Shown: piece by piece, positions 1 to 9,179 of the stretch
How the letters are laid out: every line of letters begins with the position of its first letter
How positions within the stretch are numbered: position 1 is the stretch's first letter
Assembly: GCF_003711515.1 (NCBI RefSeq)
Contig: NW_021167081.1
Span: forward strand, 4,387,166-4,451,165
DNA: 64,000 nt
Origin: Sodiomyces alkalinus F11
Lineage: Eukaryota > Ascomycota > Sordariomycetes > Glomerellales > Plectosphaerellaceae
Direction: 5' to 3'
Translations under genes and position numbers: made by a program
The notes under the pieces: model-generated
What the model was told of the DNA's origin: nothing
What the model saw: only the letters and a program-made list of their open reading frames with translations
Database searches by the model: none

Positions 1-1700
1 CGGTTTCGATAGTGTATTCCTCTATAGTCCTAGTTAATTAGACGATAGCCTTAACTGCGGCGTTACCTATAATAGGCTATACGATTCTCACCTTACTAAA
101 AGAATAGCGTCGTTAGATTAAAGCTATTATATAGATAGCCTATACTGACCAGGTCTCTAACCTTATTAATATAGACCTCGAGGAATCTAAACGTCCTTAA
201 TAGCTCGAATCCTCGGAACCTCTAGAGATAGTAAAAGGGGAAGAGGTTGCCTATAATTATAAGTTTAGGCTATAGCAGGTAAAAAAGAATAAGTGTTAGT
301 AATAGTAACGTAGCCTAGCTGCTCTTTATAACTATATCGCGAAGATAGTTAATCCCATCTTTAAAGACTAGTAGGCAGGGAAAAAGGAGGTTAAAGATAT
401 CCTAATTGCCTTAAAGAACTATCTTAAACCTACTAACGCTACTCAGAAATCCCTAGTTAAGAAAAGATAGGAAGAATATATATAAAATATACGGAGGATA
501 CCCTATAAGCGTTAGCTTTAGGACTTTATAACGCTATACCGTGATTCGGAGATCTATAGCGTTAGATCTTCTAATACAAAAATAGATTAACTCGACGCGG
601 GTTATAGGGCTATCGGTATTATAGCTTTAACGTAGTTACAGGCGCGTTTTATAAATATTTTAAGGGAAGATAAGGAAGACTAACCTAGTATTAAAGAGGT
701 TATAATCGAATATACGGTTTAGTTACGCTATAGGTATCCTTATCGGCTTAATAAGAAGCCTATGCCGTTATTACTTTACACGGCGATATTCCTAGGAAAG
801 GATAAAGATAGTAGATAGCAGACTACTAATTAGTGAGGTTAGTAGTAATAGTAAAAGGAGGATTCTTCGGTAAAGGAATAGATCTATAATTACGTTAAGA
901 TAGGAAGATCTAAATGCTACTGCTTTTCGTGGGGTAGATACCCGAACGTTAATCCGACACGCCGCTAAAAGGGCTTTACGCCCACGAAGGAGGTAGTAGA
1001 ACGCTACGACCGCGTTATTAGGAGATAGAATACTTCCTAGCAAAAAAGCTTTAGGGAGTATATTAAAAAGGATATCGATAAGGCGAAAAAGAAGATAAAA
1101 GAGTCTAAAGCCAAGTTAGTAGAGAAAGATTAGTCTAAGAAAGTATCCAATTTCGTTCATAATAGGGAAGAGGATTCTAATAATAGCTTTTCCGATATAT
1201 ATTTTGCCGCTAGTTTCGTAGGAGAAAAGGTAGTATTAGCGACCTCGCCGTCGGTTTTCTCGCTCCTATAGACTACATAGGTGGTTAGTAGTAACTTTTT
1301 TAATCCGTTATTAATCGATTCGGGGTCCCTAAGGTATATAACTAATTAACGCCACCTACTCGAGGACTTCTAGCCTGCCACCACTATTATTAGATTTTAG
1401 ATAGGTAGCGGTACCTCTAATCTAGTAAAGGGGTATAGCACGCTACGTCTTTAGGTTAAAGATATAAAAGAACGTCCTTATACCCTTATACTAAAGAATA
1501 TAGCGTTTATAGATAGATATCTAATAATACTGCCATCTATGAGCAGGTTAAGAAGGATTAGAACGCTATGTTTATAACCGGTAGAGATATCTTAGTAATA
1601 GACCGATATATCTGCCTGCCGTTAACTAATATTAACGGCTAATATACCCTTAAAGCAACTAAGGGCACGCTATAAGGCTTATAGAAGCAGAGCTTTTTTA
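1..1700 (+). pseudogene. Copia-A gag and protease, RIP-degraded, 5' end off-window
   Basis: This is the capsid-like Gag of a Copia element followed by its aspartic protease. Readable Gag segments include DYIAKIVNP-like and KSLVKKRQ-like stretches around 330-480, which also occur in the copies at 62,240 and 29,460. A Cys-rich stretch near 910-950 sits where a CCHC zinc knuckle is expected, but it is damaged. The protease is marked by LLIDSGSLRYITN near 1,310-1,350, where Asp-Ser-Gly is the catalytic triplet of Copia proteases. There are many in-frame TAA/TAG codons at former Gln codons and no usable start. The frame runs on until the SINE insertion at 1,724. Confidence 0.7.
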
Positions 1701-1712
1701 ATAGCTTAAGGG

Positions 1713-1723
1713 AACTAAAGCCT
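1713..1723. repeat. Target-site duplication of the SINE (left)
   Basis: The 11 bases aactaaagcct here match aaccaaagcct at 2,185-2,195 except for one C-to-T change. The uninterrupted copy of the same Copia at about 63,642 reads ggaaccaaagcct, which confirms that this is the pre-insertion target. Confidence 0.85.
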
Positions 1724-2184
1724 TTTTCTTTATCAATTTAATATATATCTATAGCCCTAAAGCTCTATCACGAGTCTATTAAGGAGACTAAGCCTATAAC
1801 GAGTATCTAGTTATTTATATAACTTATATATAAAAGTAAACAATATACAAAGCAGAATTATTAGTCCGGGAGTTATCCTTAAGTGGTGGTGCGCGCTCCT
1901 AGGAGTTCCCTAGGCTTTAGGGTTTAATCGTAGGTAGTATATATATAGGTGCCCTTAATTACGCGTAGTAGGGTACGTATTGGAGGCAGTGTGGTTCCAC
2001 TTATTAGCGCGTAAGTTAATAAATATCTCCCCGAACACGGGGGGACCCCTATAACGTGCAGGAGCTCCGCGTAGGTCGCGCGCGAAAATTTCGAAAACTT
2101 TCGCCCACGATTAAGAGGAGTGGGATTCGAACCCATAGCCTTACGCGGCCACTAGGCGTGTCTACCACCTAGGCTATCTCCCCA
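1724..2184 (-). mobile_element. tRNA-derived SINE inserted in Copia-A
   Basis: Read on the minus strand, the 461-bp insert opens with a tRNA-like head (2,183 down to about 2,112). It carries an RNA polymerase III A-box-like TAGCCTAGGTGG and a perfect B box GGTTCGAATCC inside a T-arm-like stem. A non-tRNA body follows, then an A-rich tail (GATAAAGAAAA) that abuts the target duplication. The 11-bp direct repeats at 1,713-1,723 and 2,185-2,195 bound the element exactly. The anticodon arm is too eroded for an isotype call. It encodes no protein and would depend on a LINE for mobilisation. Several CpG-rich stretches survive, so it is less RIP-damaged than its host. Confidence 0.8.
2112..2183 (-). 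promoter_or_regulatory. Pol III internal promoter of the SINE (A box and B box in a tRNA-like head)
   Basis: On the minus strand the head has TAGCCTAGGTGG (A-box-like, one position off the TRGCNNAGYNGG consensus) and GGTTCGAATCC (B box) spaced as in a tRNA gene. The total is about 72 nt with a 3' strand that only partly pairs to GGGGAGA at the 5' end. It is not a functional tRNA gene: acceptor and D-stem pairing are poor. Confidence 0.7.
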
Positions 2185-3240
2185 AACCAAAGCCTATAAG
2201 CCTGGCTAACGCCCGTTTATAGCATAAGAAGCTACGGCACGCTAACCCTTAAGTACTAGCGTAGCTATTAAAAGGCTGCGTAGGAGGTATCGTGGCTTTA
2301 AAAGGAGGAAGAGCGGTACCTTTAGTGGTGGACTATAAGGCTTATACTATTAGTAAGGCAAAAAGGATAGTATTGCGATATCTATCTATCTATAGGCTAA
2401 TAAGGCCTTTTTAGAGAATTAACGTAGACCTATTCTGTATAGATCTAGCCGTAAACGGTAACGATACTATTACCCTATTCTATAATCCCTACATATATAC
2501 AAATGTGACCAGAACCATACTAGGACATAAATATATACTATCCTCGATAGCTAACTTCGAACTCTTCTTATAGAGGCAGTATAAGCTGCCTATTACTATA
2601 ATTAGACTCGATAGCGATAGGGCGTTATAGAAGAAGCTCGATATTTAAGCTTTAGATCGTGGAATTCTACTAGAAAGATTAGCTCCACACATAGCTTTAT
2701 AGAACGCTAACGCTGAATAGTATAGGGGTATTATCTTCGCTATTGCGAGGGTACCAGTAGAGGTATTAGGCTTCTAAGAGGATTTATAGCGAGAGATTAT
2801 TATAGTAGCTATATATCTGTATAACTGGATTCTATGCAGGGATCTAGGGTAGTAAACCCCCGAGGGATTCTTAAACGCGTGGCTATAAAAATAGGGTATC
2901 GTTAGCTTTATAGCAGGAACTAATCTATCTATTAGCTAGCTAAGAAGGTATAGTTCTAAGGCGTGCGCGTTAACTACTAACTACCTATAAGGAAGGCGTA
3001 AGCACGAAAAGCTCGCGCCGATGGTATATATCGCTTATTTAATTGGATATACGGGTACTAATACTTTTCGGAATTTAGTTCCTTAATTAGGGGATAGAAT
3101 CCCAAGAACGAGGGACGTCGTTTTTAACGAGTCAGTTCTTTATAAAAATAGAGGGAAAGAGCCTAATATGCCTATACCAGTATACCTTTCTAAGGAGCTT
3201 AATCTGCTATTGGATTAAGGTCGGATTTACGATCCTTTTA
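2185..3240 (+). pseudogene. Copia-A GAG-pre-integrase and integrase region, RIP-degraded
   Basis: Just after the SINE the plus strand resumes with an LQHKKLRHAN-like segment, the GAG-pre-integrase motif (usually a W-H-R-R-L-G-H-A type). A PLVVDYKAYTISKAKR-like segment follows, which is also present at 10,930 and 30,920 in the family-B copies. Integrase-core similarity continues in short frames to about 3,240, broken by stops and at least one frameshift. No intact D-D-E set can be assembled by eye. Confidence 0.6.
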
Positions 3241-3950
3241 GTGTTATAACCGATATCGTCGATTTCGGTATGCCTATAGTAACGTAGCTGAACCCCACGA
3301 TAGAGGCTTTGCAGGAGGAAAGGCACAGTTAATAATAACCTTAATCGTTAAGATCTAGGGGGGTAGTGGCCGGAGGAGGTAATGGTAGTAATAGATAAAA
3401 GACTACCGAAAACGCAAAAACCACCGAAAACGCCTCTAAAAACTAATAGGTTGCTAACCAAGAGGCATTACATGAAACGGCTGCCACGGCCGTGGCAGGC
3501 ACGGTGCCTGCCATTATGCCTGCCGTTGGCTCTTCCTCTTTAACTGCTGTTTTACCACCCTCTTTAATAACGGCACTAATTCTACCCTCTTCAATAACCC
3601 TTTTCTTCTTCGAGGCCTGCTTATACGCCCTTTAGGCCACCTCCTGATAACTCTTAAACGTCTATGGCTACCGCAGTTAAAGGCAGCGATCAAAAGAAAT
3701 CTAAACATACTAGCGGTTCTTCCTTATCTTCCTCCTCTACCTCAGGCGAGGCCACCGACGATACCGTCGGAATAGGATTATTATTATATAACTAATCCGA
3801 TATTAAAAAGGCTACTACCACTACTTCTGAATTAATTAATATATAAGTAATAATCCCATCTTTAGCAGCTAAGTCTAATCCTACTACTACTACTACTATT
3901 ATAGCCTAATAACTAACCTCTCATTCGCTTGCTTTAGCTTTAACGCCTGC
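3241..3950 (+). other. Copia-A linker between integrase and reverse transcriptase
   Basis: Low-complexity Ser/Thr/Pro-rich linker typical of fungal Copia polyproteins, partly readable on the plus strand. It contains an unusual GC-rich palindrome pair (3,481-3,512) and runs of CTA/CTT codons at 3,880-3,900. No separate gene is seen; an open minus-strand frame of 64 codons at 3,514-3,708 has no protein-like character. Confidence 0.5.
3481..3512. repeat. Two overlapping GC-rich perfect palindromes
   Basis: Bases 3,481-3,498 (CTGCCACGGCCGTGGCAG) form a perfect 18-bp palindrome. Bases 3,494-3,512 form a second perfect hairpin with 9-bp arms GGCAGGCAC/GTGCCTGCC around a single G. Both are free of RIP-type changes, although the surrounding DNA is heavily mutated. 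The family-B copies lack this block at the equivalent place. Confidence 0.85.
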
Positions 3951-3989
3951 CCCTATAGGGAGGCCTGCGTGTAATCGCCGACCTCCTTC

Positions 3990-5490
3990 TAGATACGACG
4001 ATTACGTCGTCTACTATATCTTTAAAAAGCCGAAAACGCCGCTATTACGCCGCGAGATACCTAACGAACCGTTAAATTAGTCTTAGATACTAAAGAGCCC
4101 CTATAAGCTATAGTGGCTTAGGGCAGCCGTGTAAGGGGTGGATACACTTAGATTAATAGGCACTTTTAAAGTAGCTGAGCTGCCCTAGAGTGGGTAACGT
4201 GCCTTAGACCTTAAATTGGTCTTTAAGTATAAGGTTAACCTGTCGGGGTAGATTAGTAAGTTTAAGGCGAGGCTATACGTGCGAGGCGATTAATAGCCTT
4301 AAAACCACCTAAATACCTACGCCTCCACTCTCGCCGGCAGGACCTTTAAGTCGTTAATAGCTATTACTGCCTATTTTAACCTAGAAACACGTTAGCTTAA
4401 TACCGTTAACGCCTTTACTAATACTACCCTTAACGAAGAGATTTACGTTAAGGATCCACCCAGATAGCCACTACTATAAGCAGTAAATGACACGAAGACT
4501 AATAGTAACCTTAAGGCTATTTTAAAGCTATTATAACCACCTTTACGCGGTATATAACGCCTACGCAGGGCGTTATATAGTCTTCGGCGTCCCCTAAGCT
4601 ATAGCACGAATAGTTCTTTTCTGTTTTAGGTAAGTATAACCTAAAGTAACTAATTAAAGATAATTACGTCTTTAAAACCAAGAAACTAATTATCTTCTTC
4701 TATATAGACGATATTATTCTAATCTACAATAAAGAATATTAATCTACTACTAATTCTCTTATATAACGGAGATAGCAACACTTTTAAGTAAGGGACCTCG
4801 GCCTAATTAAGTGGTTCCTAGCAATTAGAGTAGTTTAAGATCGCTAATAATATCGGCTTTAGCTTCCGCTTCGAGGCTTACCGAATTTAATACTAACCCG
4901 TTAAAATAGTATCACGATACCGTAAACAGGTGTTTAAAGTACCGCGCCTCTGCTAAGTGTCTATACCTTTACTTTAGACCACGTAATAACCACCTAGAGC
5001 ATGCACTTTATTATACTTCTAACGCGGCCTTTAGAGACGACTATAAGACTCGGTATAGCTTATAAGGCTATACTATATTATTATTTAGAGGCCCTATAGA
5101 CTAAAAGGTAAATAAGTAAATAAGCGTTATAACCTCCAGTACCAAAGCCGAGCTTATAGCCCTTTCTGCTACTACAAGGCAGTATATCGCGATTAGGCGT
5201 TTGATAAAGGACCTAATATTAACCTTTAAGAACAAGCCTTTAACGATATAGTACGATAACGACTAAACGAGCATCCTTTTAGAGACTCTACGCCCTTAGG
5301 TTATATCTAGATTAAAGTATCCAGATATCCACGCCCTTTAGATCTGATAGGTCGTTTAATAAAAGAAGGTCCTGATTACCTAGAGCTCAACCTAAGAGAT
5401 AGTTAGCGATAGGCTTACTAAGGTACTTCCCCCGCAGAAATATAAGGCGTTTATATATCTATTAGGGATAGAGGCCCTAAGCCAGGGGGC
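3990..5490 (+). pseudogene. Copia-A reverse transcriptase and RNase H, RIP-degraded
   Basis: Plus-strand frames show the Copia RT series: KSPYKLQWLRA-like, FKYKVN...KFKARLYVRGD, YASTLAGRTFKSLIAI, and the catalytic FYIDDIILIYN motif near 4,700 with both Asp residues still encoded. The RNase H part follows, with TEFNTNPLKQYHDTVN-like and ITSSTKAELIALS-like segments at 4,880-5,180. Stops are at TAA/TAG positions that are Gln or Trp in the related copies. The length (about 500 codons) matches a complete Copia RT-RNase H. Confidence 0.8.
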
Positions 5491-5571
5491 TTAAGGTAAT
5501 TTATAAGAGGTGCGGTGCTAGGTTTAAAATCTATAGCCTAGATTAACCGTTTTTAGTGCCCTTTAGATTAT

Positions 5572-6291
5572 AAGGCCCGTTATTCCGAATGTACTAATTG
5601 GTTATTCCGACTATGGTTTGGTTATGGGCCGACTTATTTTATTTTTCGGAATACCCTCTGCTACGGGTATATAACTACGATACGTTATAATTAGATCGTA
5701 AAGATCGTAAACTACTATAACGTCTTTTTCAAGCTTTTATATAGGAACTAAAATAATCCCTCGGGTTAATTAAAGGAAGTCGTAGGTATGATCTTAAGAA
5801 CTCGGATTAGGACCCGTGGTTCTATTTTATAGCTAATTACCACTACGTTATGGAATCCCGCTTCCTATCTATCTACCGGTTCTATATCCTAGTAACTACT
5901 ACTACTCTTATAATTAACGGATAAGCTTGTCTGTTTAATTAAAGCTATTCGTAACGGTCGTAACGGTCGTAATGCTTATAACGATAATTTCACGGCCTTA
6001 ACCTCTACGTCCACGCCTATACCCACGGCCGTGTAATTAGCCGATCGCCTAATAGATTAATTAACTAATAGATCAATTAACTAATGGATTGATTAACTAA
6101 TGGATTATTTAACTAATAGATTAATTAACTAATAGATTAAGGGTATAAAGATAGAAGATAGGTAGTTTAGTAAATTAATAATAGAGGCTGTAGATGGTAA
6201 ACTAGATTCTAAATTTTGATTTGTCGGAAAACTGGGTTCATGACCAAGCTATAGTCGGAATAACTAATTAGTATAGTCGGAATAACAGGCC
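5572..6291. mobile_element. Short DNA transposon with terminal inverted repeats, probably non-autonomous
   Basis: The left end aggcccgttattccga... and the reverse complement of the right end (aggcctgttattccga...) match over about 55 bp, and each contains two copies of a GTTATTCCGACTA-like motif. The flanks share TAGATTAT (5,564-5,571 and 6,293-6,300), a possible 8-bp target duplication of hAT or MULE type. The 720-bp interior has no long ORF. Part of it (about 5,740-5,960) is related to 14,750-14,970, in a longer relative with similar left terminus, so this looks like an internal-deletion derivative. Confidence 0.7.
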
Positions 6292-6516
6292 TCTAGATTA
6301 TTATATAGATACCCGTTTCAAACGTTTTAACATGGTTTTAGGGTTAATTTAACTACATGTTTTTACACGTTTTTAACGTTTTTAGTTATAAAAGGAGGGC
6401 GCTTTTCAATAACCCGTTTAATCGCTAGATTAATATCTAGGCCTCTATTTTGCCCTAGACTTACGGCTTTAATTAAGCAGAATAGTCAGGATTAATCCTG
6501 TAGTTCTAAGGGGATA

Positions 6517-6705
6517 TATTAGATACCTATAGCCATCGTATCGGGGTGTGACTTACGCTGTTTTATACACGGATTGAGTACTTCCGACCAATATATCCAT
6601 ATCGATTTCCCTTATTTTACCTTATAGTTAGACATTCCCGCAGAGTACCTTTTACTCTGCTTTAATACACACACACATCTTTTGCGTACCTTATTTATGT
6701 GCTGA
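6517..6705 (+). repeat. 3' LTR of Copia-A copy 1 (main part)
   Basis: Matches the 193-bp LTR at 61,508-61,700 along its length, including the ttccgaccaatatatcc and cccgcagagtacctttt segments. A purine-rich tract (aagggga) lies just upstream. It starts TATTAG (from TGTTAG) and is cut after GCTGA by the next insertion; the missing 3' end lies at 8,764-8,770. Confidence 0.8.
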
Positions 6706-6959
6706 TATTGCACGTCAAAATGCACTCTTCTGACTCTTCTGACTTAGGGGAAATCTTTGCGTGTGTGTATTATATTAAGTTATAACGTGTGCGAGACAGT
6801 TTACCCTATTTTTATAAGGGGCAGTACTCCTCCGGAAGTACTACCCTATTTAGATTCTATCCGGTATTTTACTATAGGTCTACCCTTATTACTCTACCCT
6901 AAGGCCTATACCTACCCCTAACGCTTATTCCCACCCCCGAGGCTCGTCCTAATACGACA
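6706..6959 (-). repeat. LTR (3' LTR of the minus-strand gag-only element)
   Basis: About 254 bp, matching 8,509-8,763 with scattered transitions. It contains the conserved block gggcagtactcctccggaag and starts, on the minus strand, TGTCGTATTAGG. Confidence 0.8.
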
Positions 6960-7269
6960 CACCCCCCTAGTTAATTCGGATTAATCCGGGCCGACTAGCT
7001 AATTAAAGGCCTTGGTTTAAACCGAATAGCTCTTGTTTTTTCCTATTATAAAAAGAGTCTATTGTGAAAATAGTCTATTAAAAACGCTCTTAAAAACGCT
7101 CTTAAACCGATTCTTTCGATTATTTAATTTAATCTAAATCTCCGGCTTCTAATTAGTCCGATGAGGTTAATCGCCGCCCGTTTAATCCTATCGCTGGGAC
7201 GCTTTAGATAACGATAACGCGTTTAAATCCACCCCTTATAGGCGTAGCCGTGAGTTATATCTCCCGCGG

Positions 7270-7560
7270 GCGTCGCCTTTAGTGGGTATCTTTATAGTAG
7301 TATCTCCGTAACGATAGCGGTGCTAAGGCTTATCGTAATAGCAATAGTATCTTTATAGTAATAGTAGTGCCGATATAACGAGGAGATCTCTCCACGAGGT
7401 CTTCGTAGTAATAGCGATAGTATCTCTATAGTAATAGTAATGCCCTAATACCTCCTGGAGATCTCTCCTCGAGGTCCCGTAGTAATAGCGATTAGTTTAT
7501 AATAATAGCGATAGTATCTCTATAGTAATAGTAGGACCGATAGTTTCGGTAATAGCGGTT
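7270..7560. repeat. Imperfect tandem repeats inside the gag-only LTR element
   Basis: The unit tagtaatagcgatagtatct with ctatagtaatagta recurs about four times at 75-100-bp spacing, interspersed with gaggagatctctccacgag and ctggagatctctcctcgag variants. It lies downstream of the gag-like frame on the minus strand. The units are too diverged and irregular for a CRISPR array. Confidence 0.7.
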
Positions 7561-7599
7561 GTGATCCCTCCACTGAGGCGATAGATTAGATATCCCTTA

Positions 7600-8270
7600 T
7601 AGACTTAAATAGCAACTTAAGGTCCTCCGCGAGGTCCCTAATTAATAGCTTATTATTATTAATCCTCTGCATATTCGTTACCACATAGATATAACACTAT
7701 TCTCGAGTAGCGGAATATATCGCGTAAAGGGTATCTTCTGCCTAACGATCTATAAAAGCTATCTTAATAATCCTAGCGTGTTAATATCCTATTAGGGTAG
7801 CCTGTTAATTAGTAATATACCTATCTATATCTATAGGGATACTCTTTAGCGGTGTTTTGATAAGCTAACGATATTAACGTAAAGCCTTACGACATTAATC
7901 TATAGGCGTAGGACCTATATCCTAGTAAAGGGTAGTAATCCACGCCCTCGCGTTATTTACTTAGTGTTCTTTTAACGATCTAAGGAGGTCGCTAAGAGGG
8001 ACGTAGATCGTGGCTAGGATATAGGAGCGTAGGGCGTTAAGTTCTTATTCCTGACTATCGTAATCGGCCTTTTCTTCGCGATATACGCGGCGGCTTTAAA
8101 GGTAATGAAGCCTGCCTTAATCTAAAAGGTCGTTAATTAACTACGGCTTAGCGCCCTTCTCGGCTTCGTACTTATGTATAGTAGGAGGCGTAGGTTTAGG
8201 TAGTAGGGAGGCTTCTACTTTATCGTCATCCAGTTAAGGATTAAGGTAATCGTTCTAAAAGGAGGAGAAC
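7600..8270 (-). pseudogene. Copia-like Gag, RIP-degraded
   Basis: Minus-strand reading from about 8,265 gives LDDDKVEASLLPKPTPP, then ELNALRSYILATIYVPLSD, LLRSLKEHQVNNARAWITTL, IDQCRKALRQYRQLIKTP and FYRSLGRRYP if TAR codons are read as former Gln. The block L-R-x-x-I-x-x-T-I followed by D-L-L-R-S-L-K is the layout of Gag capsid regions in ascomycete Copia elements. The frame is about 220 codons with several TAA/TAG stops, placed near the element's 5' end as expected for gag. The family call is by my reading and no search was possible. Confidence 0.55.
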
Positions 8271-8508
8271 TTCCCGCGGATACTATATTTCTATATAGTC
8301 TAATCCTTCTAGATAGTTAGGATTTATTAATCGCGGTAAACGTTAAAGGATATCTTCTATTAGCGAAGCGGTTACCCTAATTAGATTAACGATAGTCGAT
8401 TAAGTGCTTATAACGTGGTTGCTTTTAAAGTGGAAGGGTAAAAAGAATAGCTTAAAGGTATAGAAGATATTAGAGATATTTTCAAGCGTTATAAACCACA
8501 CTTATAAC

Positions 8509-8763
8509 TATCGCACGTTAAAATACACTCTTCTATCTCTTGTAACGTAGGGGAAATCTTCGCGTATGTGTATTATATTAAGTTATAACGTGTGCGAGAC
8601 CGTTTACCCTATTTTTATAAGGGGCAGTACTCCTCCGGAAGTACCACTCTAGTTAGATTCTATCCGGTATTTTACCGTGGGTCCACCCTTATTATTTCCA
8701 CCCCGAGGCCTGTCCCTACCCCCGAGGCTCATGCCCACCCCCGAGGCTCGTGCTAATACGCTA
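8509..8763 (-). repeat. LTR (5' LTR of the minus-strand gag-only element)
   Basis: Partner of 6,706-6,959. Its inner edge is followed on the minus strand by GTTATAAG, a candidate primer-binding site. It contains a short internal duplication of acccccgaggctc near 8,716-8,750. Confidence 0.8.
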
Positions 8764-8770
8764 GCTAACA
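8764..8770 (+). repeat. Terminal 7 bp of the Copia-A copy 1 3' LTR
   Basis: GCTAACA is the expected LTR terminus (compare TGCTAACA at 61,693-61,700). Its first five bases are also the right target duplication of the gag-only element. Confidence 0.75.
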
Positions 8771-8775
8771 CTTAA
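8771..8775. repeat. Left target-site duplication of Copia-B copy 1 (CTTAA)
   Basis: CTTAA lies directly before the 5' LTR. CTTAG follows the last LTR base at 34,748-34,752, a single G/A difference consistent with RIP. Confidence 0.75.
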
Positions 8776-8970
8776 TATTAGATGCCATAGCCAGCTTATC
8801 GGGGTATAATAAACTATATTGTGTTAGACGTGTGGAGTACCTCGGTTCTATATATCTACCCTTATTTTCCCTGCTTTTTCCGTATAGTTAGACATCCCTG
8901 TAAAGTATTATAAATTTTACTTAGATAAATATATATATATAATTCCTCGTACCGTATTTATATTCTGATA
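8776..8970 (+). repeat. 5' LTR of Copia-B copy 1
   Basis: 195 bp, starting TATTAGATGCC (from TGTTAG) and ending CTGATA (from CTGACA). It aligns with LTRs at 28,739-28,931 and 34,543-34,735. Confidence 0.85.
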
Positions 8971-8984
8971 GTTATAAGCCCGGT
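8971..8984 (+). other. Primer-binding site, complementary to the initiator-tRNA anticodon arm
   Basis: GTTATAAGCCCGGT directly follows the LTR. Undoing one G-to-A change gives GTTATGAGCCC, complementary to GGGCUCAUAAC of the tRNA-iMet anticodon loop. This is the half-tRNA priming mode known for Drosophila copia. The same site follows the LTRs at 28,931 and 61,700. Confidence 0.65.
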
Positions 8985-9179
8985 GTTCCAATAAACAAAG
9001 CTATTCCGATCAATCCTATAGCTTCTAGGTAATTAGCCTTGAGTCTATACCGGGGAGTTTAGTATTATTAGTAACGTCTGCCTACTTTAGTTTTATTTAA
9101 TCGCTTTATCGTTTTAATCGCACTATCGTTTTTAAGGGTTTACTATAGTTAATTAACCTTTCCGTTTATCCTATTCCAT

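Larger units (their letters stand above)
6706..8763 (-). mobile_element. Non-autonomous, gag-only LTR retrotransposon (Copia-like), minus strand
   Basis: Two direct repeats of about 254 bp bound it: 6,706-6,959 and 8,509-8,763. On the minus strand the LTRs run TGTCGTATTAGG...GTGCAATA. The target duplication is GCTGA (6,701-6,705) against GCTAA (8,764-8,768), one G-to-A change. Directly inside the minus-strand 5' LTR is GTTATAAG (8,508 down to 8,501), the same primer-site start as the Copia elements here. The 1.55-kb interior has a gag-like frame and a tandem-repeat tract. No protease, integrase or RT is visible, which makes it a LARD-like parasite of Copia machinery. Confidence 0.75.
1..8770 (+). 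mobile_element. Copia-type LTR retrotransposon, family A copy 1 (5' LTR off-window, three nested insertions)
   Basis: Ty1/copia order is readable on the plus strand: gag, protease, GAG-pre-integrase/integrase, then reverse transcriptase and RNase H, ending in a 3' LTR at 6,517-6,705 plus 8,764-8,770. The first ~1,700 bases align with 61,916-63,655, a second copy that still has its 5' LTR, so roughly 0.4 kb of this copy lies before base 1. Nested inside it are a SINE (1,724-2,184), a TIR element (5,572-6,291) and a minus-strand LTR element (6,706-8,763). Stops arise almost wholly as CAR to TAR and TGG to TAG, the RIP signature, so the element is dead. Confidence 0.85.

Noticed and set aside
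2112..2183. A functional tRNA gene on the minus strand
   Set aside because: Acceptor and D stems pair poorly, no anticodon can be assigned, and it forms the head of a TSD-bounded SINE.
7270..7560. CRISPR-like array
   Set aside because: Units are diverged, spacing is irregular, and it lies inside an LTR element in a eukaryotic genome.
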